A stretch of 64,000 nt of DNA from positions 11,133,501-11,197,500 of the forward strand of contig CM066990.1 in NCBI GenBank assembly GCA_033977485.1. Reading direction: 5' to 3'. The notes below the pieces were generated by a model that worked only from the letters and a program-made list of their open reading frames with translations, made no database searches and had not been told where the DNA came from. Of this stretch, positions 42,073 to 52,609 are shown in pieces. The stretch's first letter is position 1; each line of letters starts with the position of its first letter. The stretch comes from Hydrangea macrophylla (taxonomy: Eukaryota > Streptophyta > Magnoliopsida > Cornales > Hydrangeaceae). The position numbers and the translations under genes are program-made.

Positions 42073-43004
42073 CATTTTATTGTGTATGGTTCTTTCATGA
42101 GATATGATTGTTTAATCCTTAAGTATCATAGTAAGTAATTCGTGTATGTATGAGAGGCATACAATGGGATATGAATTGCTATTCTTTGATACTTAGAATT
42201 TGTCACAGTGGATGATGAGACTGGATATCTCATCAGGTTTACACTGTAGCATGATTAACTACCATTGGATGGAGTGATTAGTCTCAATCACTAGAGTGTT
42301 TCTCTTAGTTAATATGCTAGTGCTTATAGTGCATTGATGGATCTAAGCTTTCCTATTGACACTCAAGACTGTTAAGCAGTCAATAGGAACTCATAACTTG
42401 TATAAGGTACGTGTTCTTAATCTTGAGATGATTATGAACACAGACTATGGACATGGTTGCTTTGACTTACCAATCAGTAAGGTCTATAAAAGATCAACAC
42501 CTGGGTATCTTGGGTATGTCATGTTCATAGGGTTGTGAACATATATTGTCAAGATAGAATCTACCCTCTGATTCAGAGTAAGCATTCCCTTGAGAATGTC
42601 ACCAAGTTGATTACTGAGAACTGCAGTCTCGTTGACAATAGTTATCAACGTGTTTGGTAATCATGAGAGGTGAATGGGACTCAAGGAACACGAGAAGTAA
42701 TCATGATTCAGGTTGACAGTAACAGTTATCCAACTACCTGAATATGATTGCGATACTGAAGGTAGAGGGACATTAGGTCATCATACAAGTCTAGTTATCG
42801 CTTCAGATATGTTCTTTTGCGTTCGAGTTCAGTTATCAGTTTATAGTGGAGTAAACGTTAACTGACCAGTTAGTTAGTTTGATGATCAAAGAGTTTGGTC
42901 ATGGTGATTAACAAACTAGTTTGAGCCAACAATAAAGAGCCTAGGAGGTCCCACTCTTAGCTCCGCCAGGATGTTTCAAAAGGCAGAAGAGGATGATGTC
43001 AAGA

Positions 43005-43127
43005 CAGGTTCGATCGATCGAAATAGTTTTGATCGATTGAAGTCAACGCATGTTCGATCGATCGAACGTAGTTCAATCGATCGAAGATTCGATCGATCGA
43101 AGTCACTTCGATTGGTCGAAGGTTAAA
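43005..43127 (+). repeat. TTCGATCGATCGAA palindrome array in the Copia A-family solo LTR
   Basis: Units at about 43010 (gttcgatcgatcgaa), 43028 (ttgatcgattgaa), 43051 (gttcgatcgatcgaac), 43071 (ttcaatcgatcgaa), 43087 (ttcgatcgatcgaa) and 43107 (ttcgattggtcgaa), spaced 16-22 bp. It ends about 17 bp before the TATA box, the same relation as in Copia A at 18185-18329. Confidence 0.92.
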
Positions 43128-43143
43128 GTTGGTTTTAGAAATC

Positions 43144-43151
43144 TATAAATA
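43144..43151 (+). promoter_or_regulatory. TATA box of the Copia A-family solo LTR
   Basis: The string tataaata is followed by gggcagctgcgtac, conserved with 18320 in the Copia A LTR. Confidence 0.75.
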
Positions 43152-43980
43152 GGGCAGCTGCGTACAGGGTTTGATGGTTGTCGTTTTTCTATACAAAAGC
43201 TACAAAACCTGTTTAGGGTTTCCAAAACCTTCCTATCCTCTTTATTAGAGATCCCACCATCTCTAGCCCATCTAAGAAGCATCCGCAGGAGTCATAAGGG
43301 TGAAGACAACCTAGTGGAGGCTGCTGTATCATCAAGGTCGAAGATTTCAAAATTGGGTTCAAGACCTGAGGTATAATTCTTTCCCTCTTGTTAGTACGCA
43401 TCTATAGAATTGAATAGTATTAGATCCTGGGCGACCAATAAAGTTTTTGAAACTTAACCTTTCCGCTGCGCGTTTAAATTAATTTAAAACCTAATTTTTC
43501 CATCATAGTTTTCATTCGTGTAGTAATAATTTGGACGAGCATGACGTTTTGGGAGATAATTAGAAGTTTTTAGAACTCACGGGAAGGTAAACATAATTCC
43601 CAAGAATTGTACCTATATATGGATGTGGTTGAAATATTTTGAAAATATCTCACAAATTAAGAGAAAAAAGGAGATTTTTGGTGGCTACGAGCTTTAAGAC
43701 ACAAATCGATGAACTTCCAATCGTCAACTTTTCTCCAAATTTCATATTCGGACTCCTCGAGGTATTAGCAATGTTTGGATATCTATTAGGCAACGTTTGG
43801 AAAATTATTTCTGAAAAGCTAATTCTAGGAATTTGGGAAAAATATGTTAATACTTATAGGAATCATTGAGATCGGAGATCCGATGCTTAATCGGGCTACT
43901 AGTACTTCTCCTGAAATTACAGGATTGTAGCTCGAGTTATGAATTCCAAACTTGTGTTTTTTTTTTTTTTTTTTTTTTTC

Positions 43981-44196
43981 GGAAAACGGTAAATAAATTC
44001 CAAAAAAGGGGATGTACACATGTACAAGGGGCATACCCCAGGATATACAACAAAGCACAAAGCATAAGGACATGTGGCAAATCAAACCACTAAAATAGCC
44101 TCAACGGCCAAACGAAAATGGGACAAGACAAAAACCCATAACAAGCAAATAAAACAAGGCAAAAGCCAATGGGAAATAGATGGGAGCAAATCCAAA
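43981..44196 (-). other. L1-5 3' UTR with stem-loop
   Basis: On the minus strand the stem-loop is GGGG-TATG-CCCC (44039-44028), followed by cttgtacatgtgtacatcc and then ttggaatttatttaccgttttccg and the A-tail. It is homologous to the 3' UTRs of L1-1, L1-2, L1-4 and L1-6. Confidence 0.85.
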
Positions 44197-47100
44197 CTAA
44201 TCCCAGTTACTCAACAAGGCTTGAAGATGGTTGTGAGTTTTCCATTTGATCCTAATTTGAGCATTGATCTGCGAGACAAAAATCTTCAAAAGGTGCTCTT
44301 TTGGCGTAGAAGAATTCTGAAAGGTCCTTTTGTTTCTTTCTCTCCAAAGACCATAAATTGTAACCCCCAAACAAATTCTAGGTATCATATGCTGAGGTGT
44401 CCTCCCCTTCCAATGCTGGATCATCCAAGTGATGGTACTATCCCATGGGGTGCCATTCCAAAGTAGGTCACATCTCAGCATCAAGTCCTGCCAAATGAAA
44501 TTGGAGTAATTACACTCAAAGAAAAGGTGATCATGAGAATCCATTTGCCTAAGGCATAAAGCACATGCTAAAGGCCCAAGAGTATAGTTACAAATTCTAT
44601 CTTGAGTTGCTAGCCTACTCTGGATGGCTAGCCATAACATAAAGTTCTGTCTAGGAGTGCACCCAGAATACCAAACAAACAAGTACCAAGGCACATCAGG
44701 ATTGATGGGTCTAAGGTGGTTCCAAACATGAGAGAAATTAAACTTACCATTAGGAGAAGTAGTCCAAATAATTTTGTCTTGTAGAACAGTAGGTTGATAA
44801 AAAGTGGACAAGATACCCCGAACTTCATTAAGGCCAATAGAGTTAGAGGCAGGCCAATTCCATTCAAGTTGAGAAATAATAGTCGCCACTTTAGCAGTAG
44901 GAGCTATGGCAGCATCATAGGCAATACGAGAGGTGTAATTCTCAAACAAAGGCCCGCAAGGGAGCCAGTTATCATGCCAAAGACAAGTACTTAAACCATT
45001 ACCAATTCTATGTTTAATTAAAGGCCTAGCTATACTCCTAAGCTTTAAAAGTTTTCTCCAATACCAAGAGCATTGTCCAGGGGCTTTGACCTCCCAAATA
45101 CTTTTGGTCTTGAGCCTGTACAAGTGAACCCATTGTTTCCATAAAGAATTATTAGAAGGGTCAAGAATACTCCCTAGGTGTTTAAGATTAAGCACGGTAT
45201 TCGTAAGGAAAATGTCCTTCAGTCCGAGGCCTCCTTCTCTAGTCGGTTTACAAACATTCACCCATGCAATTTTGGCACCATGGATCCTTTCAGTACCACC
45301 ACTCCAAAGAAATCTCTTAATACATTGTTCCACCTGTTTAAGAACACTTTTAGGTAATATAAACATTCCAGACCAAAAAAGTTGAATCCCAGATAACACA
45401 GAACGGATAAGTTGAACTCTACCAGCAAAAGAAAGAAATTTGGACTTCCAAGAGTTAATACGGGAACAGATTTTAGATATAAGCTCTTCACAGTGGCATT
45501 TCTTTAACTTAGTAGTAATCAGAGGGACACCTAAATACTTTAGGGGGAGACACCCTTTGGAAAAATGGAGTATATTTAACAATTCATTAGCCAAGTTATC
45601 ATCGACCCCAGATAAGAAAAGACAACTTTTGGTATTATTAGCTTGCAATCCAGAAATATCATAAAATTGGTTCAGAGTATATCGAATAAGCTTTGCTGAG
45701 TCCAAGTCCCCATTTAATAGAATGATTAAATCATCAGCAAAGCAAAGATGTGAGATTTTCATTTTATCGCATTTCCAGTGGAAGGAAAAGGAACTATTCT
45801 GAATGTTAAATTGAATTAGTTGGCTCAGGGAGTCCATAATAATAACAAATAAGTAAGGGGAAATGGGATCTCCCTGCCTGAGTCCTTTAGCTCCATCAAA
45901 ATATCCTACAGATTCACCATTAAAATTAATGGAATACCTTGGAGTAGATATGCAAGCTTTAATCCATTTTCTCATTAAAGGAGGAAAACCTAAAATATCA
46001 AGAAGATCAAAGAGGAAATTCCAATTGACATGGTCATAAGCTTTCATAAGGTCCACCTTGGCAGCAGCCCGAGGTTTACCATCAGTTTTATGGTAATCTC
46101 TTAACAGGTCTTGAGCAAGTAAAATATTATCACTAATTTTCCTTCCTTTGACAAAGGCCGATTGAGCTTGATTAATAATAGAAGGAAGAATCACTTGAAT
46201 TTTATTAACAATGATTTTTGAAATACATTTGTAGATAGTATTACAGCAAGATATAGGCCTGAAGTCTCCCATCTTAGAAGGATTGGGGACTTTAGGAATC
46301 AACGCGATAACAGTAGCATTAGACTCCCTAAGCATTTCACCCGTGGTAAAAAATTCAGTAATAGCAGAAGTGACATCAGATCCCACAATGTGCCAAGATT
46401 GTTTAAAAAAATAAGCATTAAAACCATCCGGACCCGGGGCTTTGTTGTCATGCAGAGAGAAGAAAGCTTCTTTGATTTCTACAGGGGTGGGAACTCTGTC
46501 AAGACCCAATAAAAGGTTCTCTGGGATCCTCTTATGGATAAAGGTCCTTAACATGTCAATACCCGGGTATGGATTAGTAGCAGGAGTACCCAGGAGATTT
46601 TTGAAATATCTAACAGCTTCAGTTTTTGCATCTTCAACATTACATGTAAATTGGCCGTCAGGTTTTTCCAATTTGAAAATTCTTTTCCTATTCCTTCTCT
46701 CTTTGATATAATTAAAGAAATATCTAGAGTTTTTATCGCCACCCTCCAACCATTGTATTCTAGATTTTTGTTTGAGAGTCTCTTCTTCAATCCAAATAGA
46801 CTCAAGAAAACTTTTCATGCACTCTTTTTGCTTAGTTAACAGATTAGTATCATGAGGATTTTGAAGAAGGGCAGATTGGACAATTTCCAACTCTTCTCTG
46901 GCTTTGTCAGCTTGAAGTTTTTCTCTACCAAAAAAGCGTTTGCTAAATCTTTTTAAATCATGTTTGACGATTCTAAGTTTATGGCACATTTGGTACTGGA
47001 GATTGCCTCTAACATTAGAGTTCCAGGCTTGGGATACCACATTTGAGTAGTTATCAAGTTGAGTCCAAAAGTTATAGAATTTAAAGGATCTACCTTTTTT

Positions 47101-47829
47101 GCTAGCAACTTTATCAACATAAGTAATAATAGAAGAATGATCAGAGATACCTGGCTTGTGGAAGTGAGTGAAAGAGTCAGGAAATTTGTCCAGCCAAGCT
47201 TGGTTAACTAAGGCCCTGTCTAATTTTATTTCTGTAAAGTCAGGTTTCCCATATCTCCTATTACACCAAGTGAAATACTCCCCAGAATATCGCAAGTCAG
47301 ACAGACAAAGCCAGTTCACCAAATCATTAAAATCATTTATATCAGAGTTCAAACAAGCATTGGCATCAGACATCTCAGAGGTGTTCAAAACAACATTAAA
47401 ATCCCCCAAAACAATGTGGTTCGGATTGGTTAAACCAATAGAGCTTGATATAGATTTCAGGGTAGACCAAAGATTAGCTCTCTCTGGGCCAGTGTTTGCT
47501 CCATAAATAAAAGAAGCTTCACAAGCAATGGTCTGGTCATCATTTTCAATGAGATCATGAATAACCTGGGGGTTGGTTCTAAGGATAGACAATTTAACTT
47601 TGTCAGGATTCCAACCAACCCAGATTCTACCAACTGAGGTAGTGGAACTATTGGTAACAAGACTCCAATTTTTAAAAATACTCTTTCTTATCATATCTTC
47701 ATTAGACTGCCTAACTTTGGTTTCAACAATACCAATAACATCAATATTATTCTGGAAAATAAATTTAGCAACCTCAGTTTGTTTAAAGGGTTGGTTGAGA
47801 CCCCTTATATTCCAGCAGCTTATAATCAT
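44197..47829 (-). CDS. L1-5 ORF2: endonuclease / reverse transcriptase, intact 1210 codons
   Basis: Uninterrupted frame with the L1 domain order. Endonuclease: SCWNIRGLN at the start, VETKV, VLGDFNVV, GISDHSSI. RT: KAPGPDGFNAYFF, FRPISCCNTIYKCISK, KVDLMKAYDHVNW, GLRQGDPISPYLF, and FADD with its F at residue 697 (45741-45739). zf-RVT: CALCLRQMDSHDHLFFEC. The ATG at 47829 overlaps the ORF1 stop as TAATG, as in L1-2 and L1-6. All catalytic motifs are retained. The copy is disabled only because its ORF1 is split by L1-6; its enzyme could in principle act in trans. Confidence 0.95.
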   Translation of the reverse strand: MIISCWNIRGLNQPFKQTEVAKFIFQNNIDVIGIVETKVRQSNEDMIRKSIFKNWSLVTNSSTTSVGRIWVGWNPDKVKLSILRTNPQVIHDLIENDDQTIACEASFIYGANTGPERANLWSTLKSISSSIGLTNPNHIVLGDFNVVLNTSEMSDANACLNSDINDFNDLVNWLCLSDLRYSGEYFTWCNRRYGKPDFTEIKLDRALVNQAWLDKFPDSFTHFHKPGISDHSSIITYVDKVASKKGRSFKFYNFWTQLDNYSNVVSQAWNSNVRGNLQYQMCHKLRIVKHDLKRFSKRFFGREKLQADKAREELEIVQSALLQNPHDTNLLTKQKECMKSFLESIWIEEETLKQKSRIQWLEGGDKNSRYFFNYIKERRNRKRIFKLEKPDGQFTCNVEDAKTEAVRYFKNLLGTPATNPYPGIDMLRTFIHKRIPENLLLGLDRVPTPVEIKEAFFSLHDNKAPGPDGFNAYFFKQSWHIVGSDVTSAITEFFTTGEMLRESNATVIALIPKVPNPSKMGDFRPISCCNTIYKCISKIIVNKIQVILPSIINQAQSAFVKGRKISDNILLAQDLLRDYHKTDGKPRAAAKVDLMKAYDHVNWNFLFDLLDILGFPPLMRKWIKACISTPRYSINFNGESVGYFDGAKGLRQGDPISPYLFVIIMDSLSQLIQFNIQNSSFSFHWKCDKMKISHLCFADDLIILLNGDLDSAKLIRYTLNQFYDISGLQANNTKSCLFLSGVDDNLANELLNILHFSKGCLPLKYLGVPLITTKLKKCHCEELISKICSRINSWKSKFLSFAGRVQLIRSVLSGIQLFWSGMFILPKSVLKQVEQCIKRFLWSGGTERIHGAKIAWVNVCKPTREGGLGLKDIFLTNTVLNLKHLGSILDPSNNSLWKQWVHLYRLKTKSIWEVKAPGQCSWYWRKLLKLRSIARPLIKHRIGNGLSTCLWHDNWLPCGPLFENYTSRIAYDAAIAPTAKVATIISQLEWNWPASNSIGLNEVRGILSTFYQPTVLQDKIIWTTSPNGKFNFSHVWNHLRPINPDVPWYLFVWYSGCTPRQNFMLWLAIQSRLATQDRICNYTLGPLACALCLRQMDSHDHLFFECNYSNFIWQDLMLRCDLLWNGTPWDSTITWMIQHWKGRTPQHMIPRICLGVTIYGLWRERNKRTFQNSSTPKEHLLKIFVSQINAQIRIKWKTHNHLQALLSNWD

Positions 47830-47886
47830 TAAGTTCGTTTATGAGGTTTTTTCCTCTTACCTGAAGATGATCCTTTCTTATTCCTC
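47827..47886 (-). pseudogene. L1-5 ORF1, last 19 codons (separated by L1-6)
   Basis: Minus-strand RNKKGSSSGKRKKPHKRT then TAA overlapping the ORF2 ATG. This is the ORF1 C-terminus, separated from the main part (58347-55013) by L1-6. Confidence 0.88.
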
Positions 47887-47906
47887 TTTTTTTTTTTTTT
47901 TTTTTT

Positions 47907-48095
47907 CGGAAAATGGTAAATATATTCCAAAAAGGATGGACAACTGTACAAGGGGCATACCCCAGGATAGACAACAAAGCACAGCAAAAGGACTAGTAGC
48001 TAATATAGCTACTTACTAAACGCAATAGCCAATCAATACAAAGAGTCAACAAAGGTCCCACAAAACCCCAATCAACCTTACAAGATCACAGCAAT
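47907..48095 (-). other. L1-6 3' UTR with stem-loop
   Basis: Minus-strand stem-loop GGGG-TATG-CCCC at 47963-47952, followed by cttgtacagttgtcc and tttggaatatatttaccattttccg before the A-tail. Confidence 0.85.
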
Positions 48096-51000
48096 TTATA
48101 TCCATGGTAGAACAAAAGCGGCAAGTTGAGAGTGTTGTTTCCACTTGGACCGAATATGATTTTGAATTTGTGACACCATGTTTTGGAGCAGCAGTTCCTT
48201 GGGTGTAGATTTGCCGTTGAAAGTCCTATAATTTCTTTCTCTCCATAGGCCATAGACTGCGACTCCGAGGCAAATTTTTGGTAAAGCATGTTGGATTCTC
48301 TTACTTGTCCATTTTTGTGCCATCCATAGTACTGTGGTATCCCAGTCAGATCCGTTCCAATTCAGCCCACATCGATACATGAGGTCCTGCCAAACAAAGG
48401 AAGAAAAAGGACATTCGAAAAATAAGTGGTTATGGGTTTCCAAATGACAATGACAAAAAACACAAGCAAGAGGTCCAGGAGTATAAGAATAGATCCTATC
48501 ATGTGTTGCCAATCTATTTTGAACAGCAATCCATAGTAAGAACTTGTGCCTAGGTGTACATCCTGATACCCAAACAAGTTTGTACCAAGGGACCATAGGT
48601 GATACATCCCTCAGATGATCCCATATATGTGCACAATTATATTTCCCATCCGGAGATGTAGTCCAAGAAATACTGTCAGTCAAACCATTCGGTTTATACA
48701 AAGTTGACAGAGTAGCTCGAACTTCATTAAGTCCAATGGAATTTGACGTTGGCCAAGCCCAATTAGAATTTCTTACAATGGTTGCCACCTTCGCATTCTC
48801 ATCAATTGCAGCATCATAAGCAATCCTATTGGAATATTTCTCAAACAGCGGTCCACAAGGGAGCCAGTTATCAAACCAAAGGGAGGTGTGCTGACCATTA
48901 CCAATTTTGTGAAGAAGTAATGGTCTAACACTTTCCCTTAGCTTCAATAACTTTCTCCAATACCATGAACATTGGGCTGGGGCTTTGATAGCCCAAAAGC
49001 TTTTAGATTTTATCATATATAAATGCACCCATGCTTTCCAAAGAGAGTTATTTTTTGGGTCAAGAAGATTTCCAATATGCTTAAAATTTAGAATAGTATT
49101 TGTCAGATAAATGTCTTTAAAACCCAATCCTCCCTCTTTCTTAGGCTTGCAGATTTTTGTCCAAGCAACTTTGGCTCCCTGTCCCTTTTCAGTGTCGCCA
49201 GTCCAAAGAAATCTCCTTAACGCTTGCTCCACCTGTTTAAGAACACTTTTGGGCAGAATAAACATCCCAGACCAAAACTGTTGGATCCCTGACAATACTG
49301 ATTGGATCAGTTGTGCCCTGCCAGCATAAGACAAAAACTTAGACTTCCAGGAACTGATTCTAGCACAAATTTTGTTTACAAGGTCTTCACAATGATACTT
49401 TTTCAATTTAGTCGTGATAAGGGGGACTCCAAGATATCTCATAGGTAAATCTCCTTTAGAGAATTGCAGTTCCCCTTGAATATCACTAGCCAGCTGGTCT
49501 TCAAGACCAGAGAAAAACACACAACTTTTAGCATTATTAGCCTGAAGACCTGAAAAATTATAGAATTGATTTAAAGTTGTTCTAATCAATTTTGCAGACT
49601 CAACATCACCATTAAGTAGAATAATTAAATCATCTGCAAAGCAAAGGTGAGAGATTTTTAGTTTATCACATTTCCAGTGAAACTTAAACAACCCATTTTG
49701 CGTGTTATGGTAGAAGAGCTGGCTAAGGACCTCCATAACAAGAACAAACAAATAGGGAGAGATAGGGTCACCTTGCCTAAGCCCCTTAGCACCGTCAAAA
49801 TAACCCACAGACTCACCATTGAAATTAATGGAGTATTTGAGAGTAGTAATACAAGCTTTAATCCATTTTTTCAAATTAGCAGGGAAGCCAAGACAATCCA
49901 GTAGATCAAACAGAAATGTCCAATTCACACTATCATAGGCTTTCATGAGGTCAACCTTGGCTGCTACTCTAGGTTTACCTCCAATTTTGTGGTAGTCCCT
50001 TAACAAGTCTTGAGCTAAAAGAACATTATCACTAATTTTCCTTCCTTTGACAAAAGCAGATTGTGCTTGGTCAATAATGGATGGGAGGATAGTTTGGAGC
50101 CTATTTGCAATAATCTTTGATATGCATTTATAAACCGTGTTACAGCAAGAGATAGGCCTAAACTCCCCCATCTTTGATGGATTAGGAACTTTAGGTATGA
50201 GAGCTATGATAGTAGTATTAGATTCACGAAGCATTTCACCTGTTTGAAAAAATTCTTGTATGGCTGCAGTGACAGCAGGACCCACAGTAGTCCAGGACTT
50301 TTTAAAGAAGTGAGCATTAAAACCATCAGGACCAGGAGCTTTATTTTCATGCATGCTAAAGAAGGTATCATGGATATCAGCTACAGTAGGAATTCTATCA
50401 AGGTCCTCTAAATATTCCTCAGGAATTCTCTTAGAAATAACTTTGTTCAAAGCCTCCTTCCCAGGGTAAGAGTTTGTAGGGTTGGTTCCAAGCAGAGCCG
50501 TAAAGTGTCTAACAGCTTCACATTTTGCCTCTTCAATATTCTTTGTTAAAGTACCATCAGGTTTTTCGAGTTTAAAAATTCTTTTCCTATTTCTTCTACT
50601 TTGAATATGTTGGAAGAAATACCTAGAATTCTTGTCCCCAACCTCTAGCCATTGCACCCTAGATTTTTGCATTAGAGTCTCTTCCTCAATCCAAACAGCT
50701 CTAAGGAATTCAGGCATGCACTGTTTTTGTTTGGAAATTAGGAAAGGGTTGTGAGGGTCATCAAGTAGCTCGGATTGGACATTGTGAAGAGCCTCCCTAG
50801 CTTTGTTAGCCAAGGTAGTTTCTTTACCCACAAACTCTTTACTGAAAGTTTTAAGATCATGCTTTAGTAATCTAAGTTTGTGACAAACTTGGTACTGGGC
50901 AGTGCCTGCGACTCCATAATTCCAAGCATTTGAAACAGTTTCATTGTAAGAGTCCAGTTGTGTCCAATAGTTAAAGAATTTGAAGGCCTTTCCTTTTTTT

Positions 51001-51716
51001 CTTGTAGTTTTATCGATAAACAGGATAATAGAAGAGTGGTCAGAGATACCTGGTTTGTGAAAATAAGCATAAGAATCAGTAAATGTATCCATCCAGGCTT
51101 GGTTCACAAGGGCTCTATCCAACTTCCTTTGGGTATAATCCGGTCTACCATACCTCCGATTACTCCAAGTAAAGAATTCTCCCATATATCTTAAATCAGT
51201 AAGGCAAAGTGAGTTAACCACATTCAAAAAGTCAGAAATATCAGAATTTAGTCCAAAGTAATCATCAGAGACCTCAGTAGTACTTAAAACCACATTGAAA
51301 TCCCCAAGTAAAATTTGTTTTGAATTTGGGTTGTAATTGGAACCTAATTCAGCCCAAAGAGTCTTTCTATCCAGGCCAGTATTGAAACCATAGACAAAAG
51401 ACGCCTCAAACTGAACAGTTTGGTCATCGTTCTCAATTAAAGTATGAATTAGTTGAGGAGAACTTTTAAGAATTTGAAGGTTTATCTTGTCAGGATTCCA
51501 TCCCAACCAGATCCTTCCCATAGCATTTGGTGTGCTATTAGAAAAACAATTCCAATTGTTAAACACTTTTCTTTGGATTCTGTCCTCATTAACTTGTCTA
51601 ACTTTTGTCTCAACAAGAGCAAGCATATCAAGGTTATTCTCAAAAATAAACTTTGCAACCTCAGATTGTTTATAGGGCTGGTTGAGGCCCCTTATGTTCC
51701 AACAGCTAATAATCAT
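48096..51716 (-). CDS. L1-6 ORF2: endonuclease / reverse transcriptase, intact 1206 codons
   Basis: Uninterrupted frame with endonuclease motifs (SCWNIRGLN, VETKV, LLGDFNVV, GISDHSSI), RT motifs (KAPGPDGFNAHFF, FRPISCCNTVYKCISK, KVDLMKAYDSVNW, GLRQGDPISPYLF, and FADD with its F at residue 693, 49640-49638) and the zf-RVT segment CVFCHCHLETHNHLFFEC. It is visibly close to L1-2 ORF2 (same length and many identical blocks). The start ATG overlaps the ORF1 stop (TAATG at 51718-51714). Its product would carry out target-primed reverse transcription. Confidence 0.95.
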   Translation of the reverse strand: MIISCWNIRGLNQPYKQSEVAKFIFENNLDMLALVETKVRQVNEDRIQRKVFNNWNCFSNSTPNAMGRIWLGWNPDKINLQILKSSPQLIHTLIENDDQTVQFEASFVYGFNTGLDRKTLWAELGSNYNPNSKQILLGDFNVVLSTTEVSDDYFGLNSDISDFLNVVNSLCLTDLRYMGEFFTWSNRRYGRPDYTQRKLDRALVNQAWMDTFTDSYAYFHKPGISDHSSIILFIDKTTRKKGKAFKFFNYWTQLDSYNETVSNAWNYGVAGTAQYQVCHKLRLLKHDLKTFSKEFVGKETTLANKAREALHNVQSELLDDPHNPFLISKQKQCMPEFLRAVWIEEETLMQKSRVQWLEVGDKNSRYFFQHIQSRRNRKRIFKLEKPDGTLTKNIEEAKCEAVRHFTALLGTNPTNSYPGKEALNKVISKRIPEEYLEDLDRIPTVADIHDTFFSMHENKAPGPDGFNAHFFKKSWTTVGPAVTAAIQEFFQTGEMLRESNTTIIALIPKVPNPSKMGEFRPISCCNTVYKCISKIIANRLQTILPSIIDQAQSAFVKGRKISDNVLLAQDLLRDYHKIGGKPRVAAKVDLMKAYDSVNWTFLFDLLDCLGFPANLKKWIKACITTLKYSINFNGESVGYFDGAKGLRQGDPISPYLFVLVMEVLSQLFYHNTQNGLFKFHWKCDKLKISHLCFADDLIILLNGDVESAKLIRTTLNQFYNFSGLQANNAKSCVFFSGLEDQLASDIQGELQFSKGDLPMRYLGVPLITTKLKKYHCEDLVNKICARISSWKSKFLSYAGRAQLIQSVLSGIQQFWSGMFILPKSVLKQVEQALRRFLWTGDTEKGQGAKVAWTKICKPKKEGGLGFKDIYLTNTILNFKHIGNLLDPKNNSLWKAWVHLYMIKSKSFWAIKAPAQCSWYWRKLLKLRESVRPLLLHKIGNGQHTSLWFDNWLPCGPLFEKYSNRIAYDAAIDENAKVATIVRNSNWAWPTSNSIGLNEVRATLSTLYKPNGLTDSISWTTSPDGKYNCAHIWDHLRDVSPMVPWYKLVWVSGCTPRHKFLLWIAVQNRLATHDRIYSYTPGPLACVFCHCHLETHNHLFFECPFSSFVWQDLMYRCGLNWNGSDWDTTVLWMAQKWTSKRIQHALPKICLGVAVYGLWRERNYRTFNGKSTPKELLLQNMVSQIQNHIRSKWKQHSQLAAFVLPWI

Positions 51717-52609
51717 TAAGACCGATTACGATTTTGTTTTCGCTTACCTGAAGAACCTGACTGTTTGTTCTTCTTAGTGTGTATTGTACCTGAGCCTTTA
51801 TATGTAGGATTATGGGAAGGGCTGCCTCCTCCATCCAACTGCTGCTGTTGCTCTTTATCATCTGGAAATGTTTGTATGTTGACAATGGCATCATTTGAAG
51901 GCAAAGATTGTTGATCAATCGTTTGAATAATCGTGAGACCTGAGGTTTCATCAATATGATCCGGAGCGATGCTCTCTAGGCATTGTAGATTCAGTTCTGA
52001 TTTAGCACCTTTCTCGACAGTATGGAGTTTATCTGGACAAGGCTGCGGGCAAGCGGGAGTAGAAATAGCCACAAAATCATCTCTATCCCCCCCAATAGCT
52101 TTAGTGGTGTTCTTGTCTAAGCCCTCTTCAACAACAAGGATTTCTTCTTCTTGTGATGCAGGGGTGTCTAGTTCACCTGAGGTGTCTTCTGCTAATTCAT
52201 CCAGTGACATTGCCATAGCAGAGAATTTGTTGGTAATTACAATAGGAGTTGTCTGCTGGTTAGAGATAGTTTCCTTGAGGGGTTTTGATCCAATAGCAGA
52301 AATACCATTTTGATCCTTAGAGGTAGTTGGGCCCTTGCTAGCACTTTCAGTATGGTATTTCCCCTTGGATTTGATTTTCCAATCCTCTTCTTTACCTTCA
52401 TGAGTACTGGTAGTTTCAGCCTTATGATGGGTTTGGACCTTGGGAACTTTCAAGCAATTATGCCCAAATCGAGCACATTTTGCACATCGAATCGGATTCC
52501 ATTGGTATTCCACGGGAAGGGCAATTTGTTCCATATCACCACTGATAGGGTCCTCAAATTCAATGATCACTTCACTCAGTAGTTCATCTTTTGCATTCAG
52601 TTCAATGCA
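51716..52609 (-). pseudogene. L1-6 ORF1, 3' part (zinc knuckle and C-terminus)
   Basis: 297 codons and stop, in frame with the 5' part across the half-LINE: 54983-53130 is exactly 618 codons and 52609 starts the next codon, so the ancestral ORF1 had about 915 residues. This part holds the end of DUF4283 (ELNAKDELL..VIIEFEDPISG), VEYQWNPIRCAKCARFGHNC (the zinc-knuckle-like motif), a low-complexity Thr/Gln/Asp-rich region and the basic tail SGSSGKRKQNRNRS. ORF1 proteins bind LINE RNA in the ribonucleoprotein. Confidence 0.9.

Larger units (their letters stand above)
41353..43510 (+). mobile_element. Copia A-family solo LTR with 5-bp TSD
   Basis: Target duplication tagtt at 41353-41357 and 43506-43510. 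The LTR from tgttggtttg to ccatca is homologous to the Copia A LTR along its whole length (atgattgttt, ccttaagtatcat, acactgtagcat, gtacgtgttct, agggcagctgc). LINE fragment L1-4 sits near its left end. Net length is about 1.49 kb, equal to the Copia A LTR. Confidence 0.92.
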
